64,000 bases of DNA from Streptomyces sp. NBC_01460 (GCF_036227405.1 NZ_CP109473.1:1-64000); one strand, 5' to 3'. Counted from the first letter of the stretch, positions 25,895 to 34,978 are shown. A program made the numbers and translations. The notes: generated from the letters alone by a model not told the origin.

Positions 25895-27048
25895 CAGCTG
25901 GCCTCTCGTGCGGCGGCTGCGGTACGGACGCTTTCGAGTCCGTCTTGCAGCAGGTTCTGCTCCGGGACGGTGGCGGGGACGCCGGTGACGTGGTCGAGGA
26001 ACCCGAGTGTGATCTCGTGGTCGCTGCGGCCGTTGACGCGGGAGCGGTAGGACTGGGTGTCGTTGTCCCGCGGGTGGGAGAAGCTCAGCTTCAACGTGTG
26101 GGGGAACCGCTCTCGCAGACGTTCCATGGCCATGTGGGGCCGGTCGGTGTCGGTGAGCGTGATGTGCAGCCAGCAGTCCTCGTAGTCGGCGTGCTCGGGC
26201 TGGGTGAGGAGGTCGTTCAGCATGCCGGTCAGCTGGCGCAGGCGGCGGGGCACGGGGCACAGGATCTTGCGGGCCGTCAGGTCGGTGCCGGCGCCCAGGT
26301 CGATCAGCCAGGTGGCTTTGGGGTGGTCGGCTTCGGAGAAGGAGTAGGCCAGCGGGGAGCCGCTGTAGCGGACGCGTTGGCTGATCTGCTGGCATCGGTG
26401 CAGGTGCCCCAGTGCCACGTAGTCGACTCCGGTGAACACGGAGGCGCTGACCGAGGGGACGCCGCCGGCGGTGATGTCACGCTCGCTGTCGCTGGTGTCG
26501 GCTCCGGTCACGAAGGCGTGGGCCAGGACGACGGAGCGGGTGTCGGCCGGGCGGGCCGCAAGGTCGGTGCGGACCTTGTTCATCGCCGCGCTGAGCACAG
26601 CGTGATGGCTGGGCTTCTCGGCCCCGAGATGCGTGTGGACGAGGCCGGGCTCGAGGTAGGGCAGACCGTAGAAGGCGACCGGTCCGTGTTCGTCGTGCAG
26701 AACTGCGGGGCGGCCACAGTCCTCCACGCTGGTACGCAGGTGGATTCCCGCGCGCTCGATCAGCCGCGAGTTGACGCCCAGCCGGCGCGGTGAATCATGG
26801 TTCCCGCTGATCATGACCAGGGGAACCTGCAGGTCGGCCAGTTCTCCCAGGACCCAGTTGAACAGGTCGATCGCGTCCAGAGGGGGGATGGCACGGTCGA
26901 ACACGTCGCCCGCCACGGCCACCGCCTCGACGCGCTCTTGGCGCACCGTGCCCAGCAGATGTTCGAGGAAGGCGCGCTGCTCCGAGAGGAGGGACACCCG
27001 ATGCAGTTGACGGCCGAGATGCCAGTCCGAGGTGTGCAAGATCCGCAT
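25894..27048 (-). CDS. sbcD: Exonuclease subunit SbcD (Mre11-like)
   Basis: 384 residues. All metallophosphoesterase motifs are present: TSDWHLG (D8, H10), AGDVFD, SGNHDSPRR, the AHAF histidine and GHLH. The two-metal centre should therefore be intact. It is the first gene of the minus-strand sbcD-sbcC-helicase group. Its partner follows with a 1-bp overlap. No promoter is obvious in the 350-bp upstream gap. Confidence 0.95.
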   Translation of the reverse strand: MRILHTSDWHLGRQLHRVSLLSEQRAFLEHLLGTVRQERVEAVAVAGDVFDRAIPPLDAIDLFNWVLGELADLQVPLVMISGNHDSPRRLGVNSRLIERAGIHLRTSVEDCGRPAVLHDEHGPVAFYGLPYLEPGLVHTHLGAEKPSHHAVLSAAMNKVRTDLAARPADTRSVVLAHAFVTGADTSDSERDITAGGVPSVSASVFTGVDYVALGHLHRCQQISQRVRYSGSPLAYSFSEADHPKATWLIDLGAGTDLTARKILCPVPRRLRQLTGMLNDLLTQPEHADYEDCWLHITLTDTDRPHMAMERLRERFPHTLKLSFSHPRDNDTQSYRSRVNGRSDHEITLGFLDHVTGVPATVPEQNLLQDGLESVRTAAAAREAS

Positions 27049-27401
27049 AGACGCAGACGGTAACCACCTGGACGGGTGTTACGGACGGCTTTCCCGATAA
27101 ACGACCTTCGTCGTACCTCTGAACAGGTACGCGAAGCAAGACTCCCCTCCAGGTACCAGAAGAGAAGGCGCTCAAGGGCGCTGGCCGCGACCTCACAGTC
27201 ACACCGGGCACACAAGGCTGACGTGGCGTTCGGCGTCGGCACGGACCGCCCGCCATAAGCGGCATGGCAGTCGCCTGGACCGTTGGCACCACCCAGGGCA
27301 CCCTCATCGCCGGCGGTACGCCTGTGCGGCGTGGCCAATACCGCTCGCACTGTTCCCGCTGCTGGCAGAATCGATCAAGATTTCGACATCCGCGGGGGAA
27401 C
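27049..27401. other. Gap between divergent genes
   Basis: The 353-bp region should hold the sbcD promoter and that of the small membrane protein gene. I see no gene or RNA signature in it. Confidence 0.5.
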
Positions 27402-27797
27402 ATGTCTGTTCAACGTGCTCAAGCACCCATGCAAGACCCAGAAGGAGACAAGGAGTTCAGAAGCGCAGTTTGGAAGCAAGGTTGCGTTGGGTTGCTGCTC
27501 CTTGCGGTTGGTCTCTGGCTCATGGGCAAGGGGGGCGTGGAGTTCTCCAGGACAGATGGCGAATACACGCTGTGGGCCGTTGCTCCGTTCCTCGGGCTGG
27601 CCATCGCACCTCTCGGGTGGACCTTTCTGCGGGGAGGAGTCCGTGGCCCAGCAGTCCGGCGCCGAGGGCGAACATGCGTGACGCCAGCTCCGGGTTTCGG
27701 TGCAGTACGCGGAACAGCGCGAGCGGCTCGTGCGGCACACCCGGCGGCATCCATCGGCGGAGCCCGCGGTCGACGCCGGCGGCGTAGGGCGGGGTGA
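27402..27797 (+). CDS. Small membrane protein with a chimeric 3' end
   Basis: ATG 27402 follows GGGGGA closely. Two membrane helices are visible (VGLLLLAVGLWLMG, about residues 28-43, and YTLWAVAPFLGLAIAPLGWTF, about 53-73). After about residue 80 the frame runs antisense through a truncated carboxymuconolactone decarboxylase gene and becomes Arg/Ala rich, so the native C-terminus has been lost. The function is unknown. Confidence 0.5.
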   Translation: MSVQRAQAPMQDPEGDKEFRSAVWKQGCVGLLLLAVGLWLMGKGGVEFSRTDGEYTLWAVAPFLGLAIAPLGWTFLRGGVRGPAVRRRGRTCVTPAPGFGAVRGTARAARAAHPAASIGGARGRRRRRRAG

Positions 27798-27816
27798 GCG
27801 GTTCTATGCGTGGCAT
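27640..27816 (-). pseudogene. 5' fragment of a carboxymuconolactone decarboxylase (AhpD-like) gene
   Basis: ATG 27816 has a fine GGAGG upstream. The first 55 residues (MPRIEPLTPPYAAG, RWMPPGVPHEPLALF, FALGAGLLGHGLLP) match the start of this family of small all-helical proteins. The catalytic CxxC half that should follow is replaced by unrelated sequence. The fragment is divergent from an HxlR regulator, a pairing often seen with intact genes of this kind. Confidence 0.7.
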
Positions 27817-27884
27817 CACGACACCTCCTACTTCGGTTTTCGAACCACTATGATACTTCTGTAATCGAAGCGCAAGGAGTGGAT
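27817..27884. promoter_or_regulatory. HxlR divergent control region
   Basis: The 68-bp gap is unusually AT rich for the window and contains ACTATGATACTTCTGTAAT flanked by TTCGAA (about 27837-27842) and ATCGAAG. HxlR regulators bind such dyads between their own gene and the target. The CMD start has its ribosome binding site on the minus strand here, and the HxlR gene has AAGGAG at 27874-27879. Confidence 0.5.
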
Positions 27885-28241
27885 ATGGAAGCCAGCGCGC
27901 CACGTCCGGGTGTGCCAGTACGGGGGTCGGAATCGGGCCTTCCGGTGATGGCCGCACTCGACCTGCTCGGCAGGCGTTGGACGATGCGGATCCTGTGGGA
28001 ACTGAGTCAAGCTCCGGTCGGCTTCCGTGAATTGCAGCGCCGCTGCGAGCGCATGTCCTCCAGCGTGCTCAGTACCCGGATCGACGAACTGTCCGGCGCC
28101 CGCCTGCTCACTCTGGACGGCGAGGGCTACCGTCTCACCGAGCTCGGCCAGGACCTTGTCGAGGCACTGAGCCCGCTGAACGCCTGGAGCCGACGCTGGG
28201 CCGAGGAAACGGGATCGGCGACGGCAGGAGGGCCGGAATGA
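27885..28241 (+). CDS. HxlR-family winged-helix regulator
   Basis: 118 residues from ATG 27885 with AAGGAG five bases upstream. The winged helix spans about residues 18-105: LDLLGRRWTMRILWEL, then RELQRRCERMSSSVLSTRI as recognition region and a wing at LLTLDGEGYRLTELG. It lacks the conserved N-terminal Cys-centred motif in the usual place (GLPVMAALDLLG here), so redox or aldehyde sensing is uncertain. It likely controlled the divergent CMD gene, now truncated. Confidence 0.88.
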   Translation: MEASAPRPGVPVRGSESGLPVMAALDLLGRRWTMRILWELSQAPVGFRELQRRCERMSSSVLSTRIDELSGARLLTLDGEGYRLTELGQDLVEALSPLNAWSRRWAEETGSATAGGPE

Positions 28242-28885
28242 TCACTGAGCGGCGGTGTTGATCAGGCGCCGTGTTGACGGTCCAGAAGACGTCAGCCTGA
28301 GAAGAGGTGTACCAGCCTCGCCCTGACCCGCCAGCGCACCCCCGAAAACCAGCCCGCCCGCAGCCGCGGCTGTAGAACTGGAAGCCAACTGATCGTTCGA
28401 GAGACGAGGAACATACTGTCGGCAATCCGCAACACAGCCGAGCAGGTGCGAGCGACCGCGCGGCGTATTCTGGGCTGAAGTAACGCAACCCCCGCCACGC
28501 GGTGGCACGCGAAGGCGGCGTCTCGGCATTCGGCCATCCAGACCCTCACGGCCCGCTGCCCCTGCATCCCAGATAGTGCGGACCGGAGTTGTCGTCCGCG
28601 GGGGCTGTAACCAACGCTTCGCCCGTGTCGCGCAGCATCCACCGCGCCCTTTGCCGTTGGAGCATTCACTCGGTAGCGGGCGATCACCCTGGAGCGGAAG
28701 TGAAACGTGGTGAGTCGAGGAGGGGGAGGGAGGTCGTTTCATCGCCGTGGGCATGGGTGTCGCCGTACACGCGAAGGAGCACAGCCGAGTACGAAGAACG
28801 CACCCACCCTCGGGCGTAGCCACGCGTCGTCTTGACCTGAAGCGTGATTGAGGTTCTAACGTGTCGCCTATTCGATCATCCGACG
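28242..28885. other. Gap without recognisable gene
   Basis: About 640 bp with only poor open frames on both strands and no RNA signature. It may be debris from lost genes. Confidence 0.5.
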
Positions 28886-29732
28886 ATGGGAAACACTTTC
28901 GTGATCCTCGTGACCGGAGCCACAGGAAACATAGGCAGTGCCCTTCTGGAGGAGCTGCACGCACGCGGCGTCGGGCCGCTCAGAGGACTCACCCGCGCTG
29001 CCGCACGGATCGACTTCCCCAAGGAGTCGAGGCTGTGGAGGGCGACTTCGCAGTGCCTGCATCGTTAAGGCCCGCGCTGGAGCGTGTGCGCTCGCTGTTT
29101 CTCGTGTCGCGTCTTGGCTCGGACGCCGACATCCTCGAAGCTGCCCGGCAGGCGGGAGTGGAACACGTCGTGCTGGTGTCTTCCATCACCGTCCAGACCC
29201 ACCCGCACCTCGGCCCGGCCGCCGAGAACCTGGCGGTGGAGCGCCTGCTCAAGGAGACCGGCATGGCCTGGACGATCCTGCGGCCGACACAGTTCGCTTC
29301 CAACGCCCTGATGTGGGCTGAGTCCATCCGTGGCCGCGGGACCGTCCGCGCGGCGTACGCCGGGATCGCGCTTCCCACCATCCACCCCGGGACATCGCAT
29401 CGGTGACACGGGTGGCACTGACCGAGCCCGGCCACCACGGACGCACGTACGCCTTGACCGGGCCAGAGCCGATATCCGCCCGCCAGCAGGTCGAGGTCAT
29501 CGCGGCAGCAGTGGGTTGGGAGATTCCCTTCGCCGAGATCAGCCGTCGGCAGGCCCACGAGCAGATGGCCGAGGCCTTCGGGGCCGAGGCCGCGGACGCG
29601 GTACTCGACGTCACGGGTGGAGACATGAACCCTGAGCTTCTGAGGGTGCGCGACACGGTTTCTCAGGTCACCGGAATGCCGGCTCACCCGTTCCGGCAGT
29701 GGGCTTCGGAGAATGCCGACGCCTTTCGTTGA
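28886..29732 (+). pseudogene. NmrA-like NAD(P)-binding oxidoreductase gene with two frameshifts
   Basis: ATG 28886 or GTG 28901 begins FVILVTGATGNIGSALLEEL, the Rossmann GxxGxxG motif of atypical SDR/NmrA proteins. The frame shifts at a C4 run near 29018-29021 (then GVEAVEGDF, later VEHVVLVSSI and MAWTILRPTQFASN) and again at a C4 run near 29383-29386 (then DIASVTRVAL, YALTGPEPIS, to TGA 29732). Joined, the pieces give a full-length protein of about 280 residues. Both lesions lie in C4 runs, so sequencing or assembly error is a real alternative to decay. Confidence 0.8.
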
Positions 29733-29948
29733 ATCGTCAGTGATCCCGGGGGGGGGAGCGGTCAGGTCGTGGGTCCGGCCTGGCGGGGCGGAGCATGGTG
29801 ACCCACTCGACCAGCGCGTGCGGCAGTTCGAGTCCGGCAAAGCAGGCAACCAACGACGCTCCTGTGCAGACGGGCTGGGACTTCGAGCACCTCTCCAACG
29901 GCACAGGAGCCTCGTGCGTTGCGGGTCCCGCCTCCGTGAGGCGGCTTG

Positions 29949-30001
29949 TCACACACCCTGAGGCGGTGGCATTTCTGCCACCGGCGGCGGAGGGTGTGTG
30001 A
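29949..30001. terminator. Two-tier bidirectional terminator
   Basis: Outer arms TCACACACCCT (29949-29959) and AGGGTGTGTGA (29991-30001) enclose an inner perfect stem GGTGGCA/TGCCACC (29965-29971, 29976-29982) with a TTTC loop. It sits between the NmrA remnant (+) and the convergent gene ending at 30015 (-). Confidence 0.85.
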
Positions 30002-30014
30002 GGGGCCCGGCAGC

Positions 30015-31097
30015 TCATTGGATCAGGTCGGTGTGCGGATGCTCGGGGGAGGTCGGGCAGACGTACATCTGCATGTTGTCGGTGCTGCCGACTTCGACCT
30101 TGGTCGGCTGTGAGGGATCCTGGCCGCAGCAGCTACCGGTGGTGTTGGCGGCGAGGGCGGCGGCCTGTTCTTCGCGAGGAGCCCAGCTGTGTCCCTCACC
30201 GCCGTCCCATTCGGATGAGGCGATGGTCAGCAGCGGGACCATGCGCACCTCGCAGACCGCGCAGTACCGGGGAACGGGGTCGGTGCGGCCCCACGGCGGC
30301 CAGCCGCCGACCTTCCAACCCGGCGCGTCTGCCAGATGGGGGTTGTAGAAGTCGCACGGATACTCTGCGTAGGAGCTGTCCACGCCGGCACCGGCTGCTT
30401 CCCATCTGCTCCAGTCCTCCACCATGAGCCGCATCTGCGGGCTCAGGTCGAAGCTGTTGGGGTATTCGGTGATCGCTTCCGGTGCCAGCACACACGGCTC
30501 CGGAAGATAGCCCCAATGGTTCACCTCGTACGGTTCGGGCGGTGTGGCGAGGAGGTCGACGACTGCGGCGGCGGACCGCCAGAACAGCGCGGTCGACGGC
30601 TTGTGATCCGGAGTGTGGTCGTAGGGGCACCACAGGATCTGGAGCAGATCGGCCTGTCCTGGCGGCCTCAGCAGGGGTATGTCGCGCAGATACAGCTGGG
30701 CCACGGGCAGCAGGGGCACGGGGCAGTCGGCGGGCGGCGGACCGGCGGCGAATCGCTCCGCGAGCCGGGCGGCGTTCCGCTCCTTGACCGCCGCCTCCTC
30801 GGGCGTTGCCCCGCGGCCGCTGTGATCGCGGTGCCATCGGGCCTGCTTGCGTCTCTTGAGCCGCACGTCGTCCGGTGACTCGCGGAACCCGCTGTCCACA
30901 TGCAGGTGCGAGGCTTCGCAGTGCGGCCACGGCTCGTCGGCCGGCCACAGCAGCGGCCCCCCGACCGAGCTCTCCCCGGCCGAGGGCGACCCGGGACGGG
31001 GGTGCAGCCGGATCGCGGGGCGAGCCAGCGGCGCCAGCTCAGGAAAGACCGCGGTGACGTCCACGGGCCGCGGCGGAGTAGTACGTACGAGAACCAT
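30015..31097 (-). CDS. Hypothetical protein, DUF1963-like
   Basis: About 360 residues from ATG 31097 (an upstream TTG at 31127 is possible). The sequence has the features of DUF1963 proteins: GGPLLWPADEPWPHC near residue 46, a PLLPVAQLYL strand, and LLQILWCPYDH. Five to six Trp/Pro-rich blocks follow, with CAVCEVRM and SCCGQDPS near the C-terminus that could bind metal. It is soluble and has no signal peptide. The role of the family is unknown. It appears to be an intact single gene in a decayed neighbourhood. Confidence 0.7.
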   Translation of the reverse strand: MVLVRTTPPRPVDVTAVFPELAPLARPAIRLHPRPGSPSAGESSVGGPLLWPADEPWPHCEASHLHVDSGFRESPDDVRLKRRKQARWHRDHSGRGATPEEAAVKERNAARLAERFAAGPPPADCPVPLLPVAQLYLRDIPLLRPPGQADLLQILWCPYDHTPDHKPSTALFWRSAAAVVDLLATPPEPYEVNHWGYLPEPCVLAPEAITEYPNSFDLSPQMRLMVEDWSRWEAAGAGVDSSYAEYPCDFYNPHLADAPGWKVGGWPPWGRTDPVPRYCAVCEVRMVPLLTIASSEWDGGEGHSWAPREEQAAALAANTTGSCCGQDPSQPTKVEVGSTDNMQMYVCPTSPEHPHTDLIQ

Positions 31098-31459
31098 GCC
31101 AGTGATCCTGTCACCAGCCACTGACAACCCCCGGCCGCCTCAACCAGGCTCGGGAACGACAGTGTTCGGCTGGTCACGTCCAATGCATGCGGCCCCGGCG
31201 ACAGCTACGGCGAGCCCACCGGTGTGACGCCCAGCGTGCTTCGGCCCAGCCACCACTCGACCAGCGGCACTCGGAAAAAGTTCGCTGGTCAGTGGAAGCC
31301 TGGCGAGCTGGGCCCCGACCACTTTCGCCGGATGCTGGCGACCGGCCATGCGGGCAGCTTGTCCAGCCTCCAAGCTGAGTCCAGCGACCTCTGCTGATCA
31401 TGGGGAGGGATCTTTGTGGGCATGAGGGTGCACTGCACCATCGACCCGAGAGGACTGTT

Positions 31460-31600
31460 ATGCCCTTCGTGTTCCTGGCTGCCAATGGGGGAGGATCCGG
31501 CCTACCAGTGTGGGGACAGATCGTTTTCGCGGCCGTGTGGTTGGTCATCGGAGTCTTGGTTGCGAGGGGCCTGATTCGCAGGCGGCGTCAGCAACGGTGA
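31460..31600 (+). CDS. 46-residue single-helix membrane peptide
   Basis: ATG 31460 follows GAGAGGA (31448-31454). The peptide has a short N-terminal part, one helix (WGQIVFAAVWLVIGVLVARG) and a basic tail RRRRQQR, so the C-terminus should face the cytosol. Codon use and ribosome binding site support a real gene, but its function is unknown. Confidence 0.5.
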   Translation: MPFVFLAANGGGSGLPVWGQIVFAAVWLVIGVLVARGLIRRRRQQR

Positions 31601-31679
31601 GCTCGCTCTGCGAAGTTGACGTCGTGTGCAGATCGAACCCGCAGGCAGTCCACGCCGTGCACGCTGCCCTCGAAGGACG

Positions 31680-32026
31680 TCCACTGATGTACGGGCGGTT
31701 GGTTCGTCGTCCCGGCCTTCCTGCCTGCGGACTTGGCGTCGGAGGAGGCTGTTGAGCTGGTCGAATACGCCTTCTTCCTGCCAGCGGGCGAAGTAGGCGT
31801 AGACGGTGTTCCAGTGGGGGTAGTCGTGCGGCAGATAGCGCCACGGGATACCGGTGCCGTTCACGTAGAGGACCGCGTCCAGCAGGCTTCGCAGGTCGTG
31901 ATTCGGTGGCCTGCCGATGTCCAGCCCGCGGCCTCGACGCTCTGCCCGCCAGGCGGTCAGAACTGGCTCGACCAGCTCCCATCGGGCATCGGAGAGGTCA
32001 CTTGGATAGCGACGGCGCTCAGTCAT
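31680..32026 (-). pseudogene. IS5-type transposase, N-terminal remnant
   Basis: From ATG 32026 the sequence reads TERRRYPSDLSDARWELVEP, then the DUF4096-like domain (VNGTGIPWRYLPHDYP, NTVYAYFARWQEEGVFDQL) and RRQEGRDDEPTA, the usual end of the N-terminal third of IS5-type transposases. The DDE part that should follow is absent or scrambled, so this is an inactive remnant. Confidence 0.75.
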
Positions 32027-32297
32027 GATTCTGGAGCACCGGCCGGCCGCGGACCCGGCCCAGGCGCATGCATCAGGCGCGCGAAGCAAACGGCGCACGA
32101 CGGCGCGTCCTGGGATGAAACAGGAGGAGTGCGGGCGAGACCAAGGCATCAACACCCCACCAGCACCACCGGGACCCGAGAAGCACCCATCTCATCCAAG
32201 CCGAGTCGCATAGCACCTGAAACCGCATCAAGAGAGGTGTTAACACCCTCGTACTGATCGTCCAGAATGAGTTGAGTTGTGGGTCTTGCGCTCGACG
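32027..32297. other. Gap between two IS5-type transposases
   Basis: It holds a perfect 12-bp palindrome, GGTGTTAACACC (32236-32247), which may mark an IS end, since AT-rich palindromes are otherwise rare here. No matching terminal repeat was confirmed past 33130. Confidence 0.4.
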
Positions 32298-33130
32298 ATG
32301 TTGGTCGGCAGGGCGTCCTGCGTGCGTGCTGATCTTGTTCCTGACGGCCTGTGGGAGCGGGTGGCCCCGCTTCTGCCGCCCGCGCCTGAGAGGCGCCGTC
32401 GCTACCCTGGGCGGCTGCGTGTTCCTGACCGAGCGGCACTCGTCGGCATCATGTATGTGCTGCGGACTGGTGTCGCGTGGCGTGACGTCCCCGCCGAGAC
32501 CGTGGGCTGCTCCGGGGTGACGGCCGGGCACCGGCTGCGGGACTGGACCGAGGTCGGCGTGTGGCCGCGCCTGCATACCGCCCTGCTGGCCGAGCTTCGC
32601 CGTGCCGGTCTGCTGGACCTGGACGACTGCTCCGTGGACGGGTATCACGTCCGGGCCCTCAAAGGGGGGATCACGTCGGCCCCTCGCCCGTCGACCGCGC
32701 CCGTCCCGGCTCCAAGCACCACCTGATCGTCGACCGTCACGGAACCCCGCTCGCGGTCACGCTCACCGGCGGCAACCGGCACGACGTCACCCAGCTCTTG
32801 CCGCTGCTGGACGCCGTCCCGCCGATCCGGGGTCGGCGGGGACGTCCCCGCCGCAAGCCCCGGCGCCTGTATGCCGACCGGGGCTACGATTTCGACAAGT
32901 ACCGCCTCGTGCTGTGGAAGCGGGGCATCAAGCCGTTGATCGCGCGACGCGGCGTCGCCCACGGTTCCGGACTGGGCAAGGTGCGCTGGGTAGTCGAGCG
33001 TTCCTTCGCCTCGCTGCACCAAGTCAAACGGCTCCGCACCCGCTACGAACGACGCGCCGATCTCCACCAGGGCCTGCTCGAACTGGCCTGCAGCCTCATA
33101 TGCCTGCGCCGCCTGCGCACCCCGTCCTGA
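32298..33130 (+). mobile_element. IS5-family (IS427-like) transposase in two overlapping frames
   Basis: The first frame starts at ATG 32298 and has the N-terminal domain (LVPDGLWERVAPLLPP, LRTGVAWRDVP, DCSVDGYHVRALKGG). The second frame, -1 relative to it, carries the DDE part to 33130 (SKHHLIVDRHGTPLAVTLTG, RLYADRGYDFD, KVRWVVERSFASLHQ). They join at A3G6 (32661-32669), where a -1 slip gives one complete transposase; such slippage is the known expression mode in the IS427 group. With the catalytic positions D (VDG), D (ADRGYD) and E (VVERSF) present, the element may still be active. Confidence 0.85.
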
Positions 33131-33135
33131 AGCAA

Positions 33136-33537
33136 TCAGCTGGCGACGCTGAACCACCCCGGTCGCACCTCGGCCAGAAGCGGTTGCAGAGACCGCACAG
33201 CGGTCCGCATGTCCTGATCCGTGACGTCAAGAGGCTCGGGCAAGCTCAGCCCGTACCAGCGCAGGCGCCAGAGGTCGAAGATTTCGCTCCCCTCGGCTGC
33301 GAAGTCGACATCGACCTCGGTGCCGTTGTCGCTGGCGAAGCGGCACCCTGCCCCATGAACCGTGTATGAGTAGGTGCCGACCTGCCCACTCCGGCTGATC
33401 CGGCGCGAACGGACCAGGCCGAGGACATCTGCGAGTCGCTCAAGCGAGGGGATCGCCGCCCTCATGGCCTCGTCAACCGCGTTCAGAGCGCCGACGAAAC
33501 CAAGCACGAGCCCCCGTGCATCCCCAACCCGTTCCAT
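33136..33537 (-). CDS. Hypothetical protein, DUF6896-like
   Basis: 133 residues from ATG 33537. The middle has the pattern YSYTVHGAGCRF and VDVDFAAEG, then FDLWRLRWYG, which I associate with DUF6896. There is no membrane or export signal. It ends 5 bp from the stop of the convergent transposase, so the IS inserted right at its 3' end and the last residues could be altered. The function is unknown. Confidence 0.6.
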   Translation of the reverse strand: MERVGDARGLVLGFVGALNAVDEAMRAAIPSLERLADVLGLVRSRRISRSGQVGTYSYTVHGAGCRFASDNGTEVDVDFAAEGSEIFDLWRLRWYGLSLPEPLDVTDQDMRTAVRSLQPLLAEVRPGWFSVAS

Positions 33538-33856
33538 ACGGTGTCACCCCCCGAGCCCATGGCTCAAGGGGATTGTTCCATGGGCCGCAAGCGTCTCCGC
33601 AGGGCGGCATTCTGGAACGATCAGTTAGCCGGGCCAGGCACACCGTCGTGCTGAAGTCCAGGACGCGGGCCCCAGGCGCTGTTTTGGCCCGGCTCGCTCA
33701 CCTTTGGGCCCCGGGGGCCCTTGCTTCCGGCCCGTGCAAGGAGCCCGGGTCGCGCCTGTCACTCCGGAGCGTTCCGGATGCCCCGCCCCGCTCCCCCGCC
33801 ACTAGCGTGCATGTGGCGCCCGCCAGACCGACCAGTCAGGATCCCGGGGAGCAGCG
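33538..33856. other. Upstream region of the SARP gene
   Basis: 319 bp without a gene. It should contain the SARP gene promoter; CACTAG about 45 bp before the start could be a -10 element, but I see no matching -35. Confidence 0.35.
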
Positions 33857-34978
33857 ATGCCGATGACGGCAACCACCGAACGCCCAACCGCCACTGTGCT
33901 CAGGCAGCAGGAGCTCAGGGTGCTCTCAGCGGTCGGCTGCGGTCTGCGGGACGACGAGATCGCCGACGCCCTCGCCATCCCCGAGGCCGCCGTGGCCGCA
34001 CACCTGGCGCGGATCCTCGCGAAGCACGGTCTGCGCGACCGGGCCGCAGCCATCGTCCACGCCTTCGACTGCGGCCTGGTCCTGCCAGGTCGCGGCCCCC
34101 GGACGCGGACGGCGAACCCGGTGCCACAGCCCGCCGCCCCGCCGGCCGGGCCGAAGATACGGATCTCCGTACTCGGTCCTTTGCAGGCGTGGCAGGACGG
34201 GCGGCCCCTGAACCTGGGGCACCTGCGCCAGCAGGCCGTCCTGGCGGCGCTTGCGCTAGGCGCGGGGCGCACTCTCAGTCAGCAGGAACTGCTCGGTGAC
34301 GTCTGGGGGATGGAGCCGCCGGTCGCGAACGTGGTGCCGGTGTACATCTACCGGCTGCGCAAGGCCCTGCGTATCGGAGGCGACGCGGACTCTGTCATCG
34401 AGCACGCCCGGCGCGGTTACCAGCTGGTCCCCGGAGCGGTCGACGTGGACGCGGCGCGCCTGGAGGAGCTGGTCGCGCACATCGGAACGGCCGACCGGGA
34501 GGGCGATCCGGCCGAGGGGGTCCGCCTGTGCACCCGGGCGCTTGAGCTGTTCCGCGGCGAGGCCCTGGCCGGTCTGCCGGGACCTCTCGCCGAACTGGAG
34601 CGGCTGCGGCTCACCGAGCGCAGGATCGCCATCGTGCGGCAGAAGGCCGAGTGGCAGCTGCGGCTGGGCCAGGATTCGGAGGCGATCGCCGAACTGTTCG
34701 CCCTGTCCGCCGAGCACCCCCTGAACGAGCCGTTGGCCGCGATGCTGATGCGGGCGCTGTTCCGTGACGGCCGGCAGGCCGACGCGCTGACCGTGTTCGA
34801 CCGTGTACGCCGTCGGCTTGCCGACGACCTGGGAGTCGCTCCGAGCCGGATGCTGCGCCGGACGCACCAGATGATCCTGCTCGGCGACGAGGCCGGCCTC
34901 GCCCTCACCGCCGAGCGGCACGGGCGCACCGCACCGTCGGCCGGCGGCCGGTTCGTCCCGGACGACGGCGGACGGTGA
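33857..34978 (+). CDS. SARP-family regulator with an extra LuxR-type HTH
   Basis: 373 residues; ATG 33857 has GGGGAG five bases upstream. Residues about 12-75 are a LuxR/GerE HTH (QQELRVLSAVGCGLRDDEIA, AAVAAHLARILAKHGL). A linker leads to an OmpR-like winged helix (about 100-180: RISVLGPLQAW, LLGDVWG, VVPVYIYRLRKAL, RGYQLVPG) and the bacterial transcriptional activation domain (about 195-345; ends DDLGVAPSRMLRRTHQ). SARPs switch on specialised metabolism by binding direct repeats near -35. Having a LuxR domain at the N-terminus instead of a C-terminal ATPase is unusual. It lies at the head of a block of exported enzymes (35.0-45.4 kb), which it may control; this is inference from position. 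Confidence 0.9.
   Translation: MPMTATTERPTATVLRQQELRVLSAVGCGLRDDEIADALAIPEAAVAAHLARILAKHGLRDRAAAIVHAFDCGLVLPGRGPRTRTANPVPQPAAPPAGPKIRISVLGPLQAWQDGRPLNLGHLRQQAVLAALALGAGRTLSQQELLGDVWGMEPPVANVVPVYIYRLRKALRIGGDADSVIEHARRGYQLVPGAVDVDAARLEELVAHIGTADREGDPAEGVRLCTRALELFRGEALAGLPGPLAELERLRLTERRIAIVRQKAEWQLRLGQDSEAIAELFALSAEHPLNEPLAAMLMRALFRDGRQADALTVFDRVRRRLADDLGVAPSRMLRRTHQMILLGDEAGLALTAERHGRTAPSAGGRFVPDDGGR

Noticed and set aside
20501..26793. Long plus-strand open frames opposite the helicase, sbcC and sbcD genes
   Set aside because: They are Gly/Val/Arg-rich antisense shadows caused by high GC3 on the minus strand; the minus-strand proteins carry all family motifs.
28242..28885. Possible RNA gene in a gene-free stretch
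   Set aside because: No tRNA-like arms, riboswitch motif or strong terminator could be recognised.
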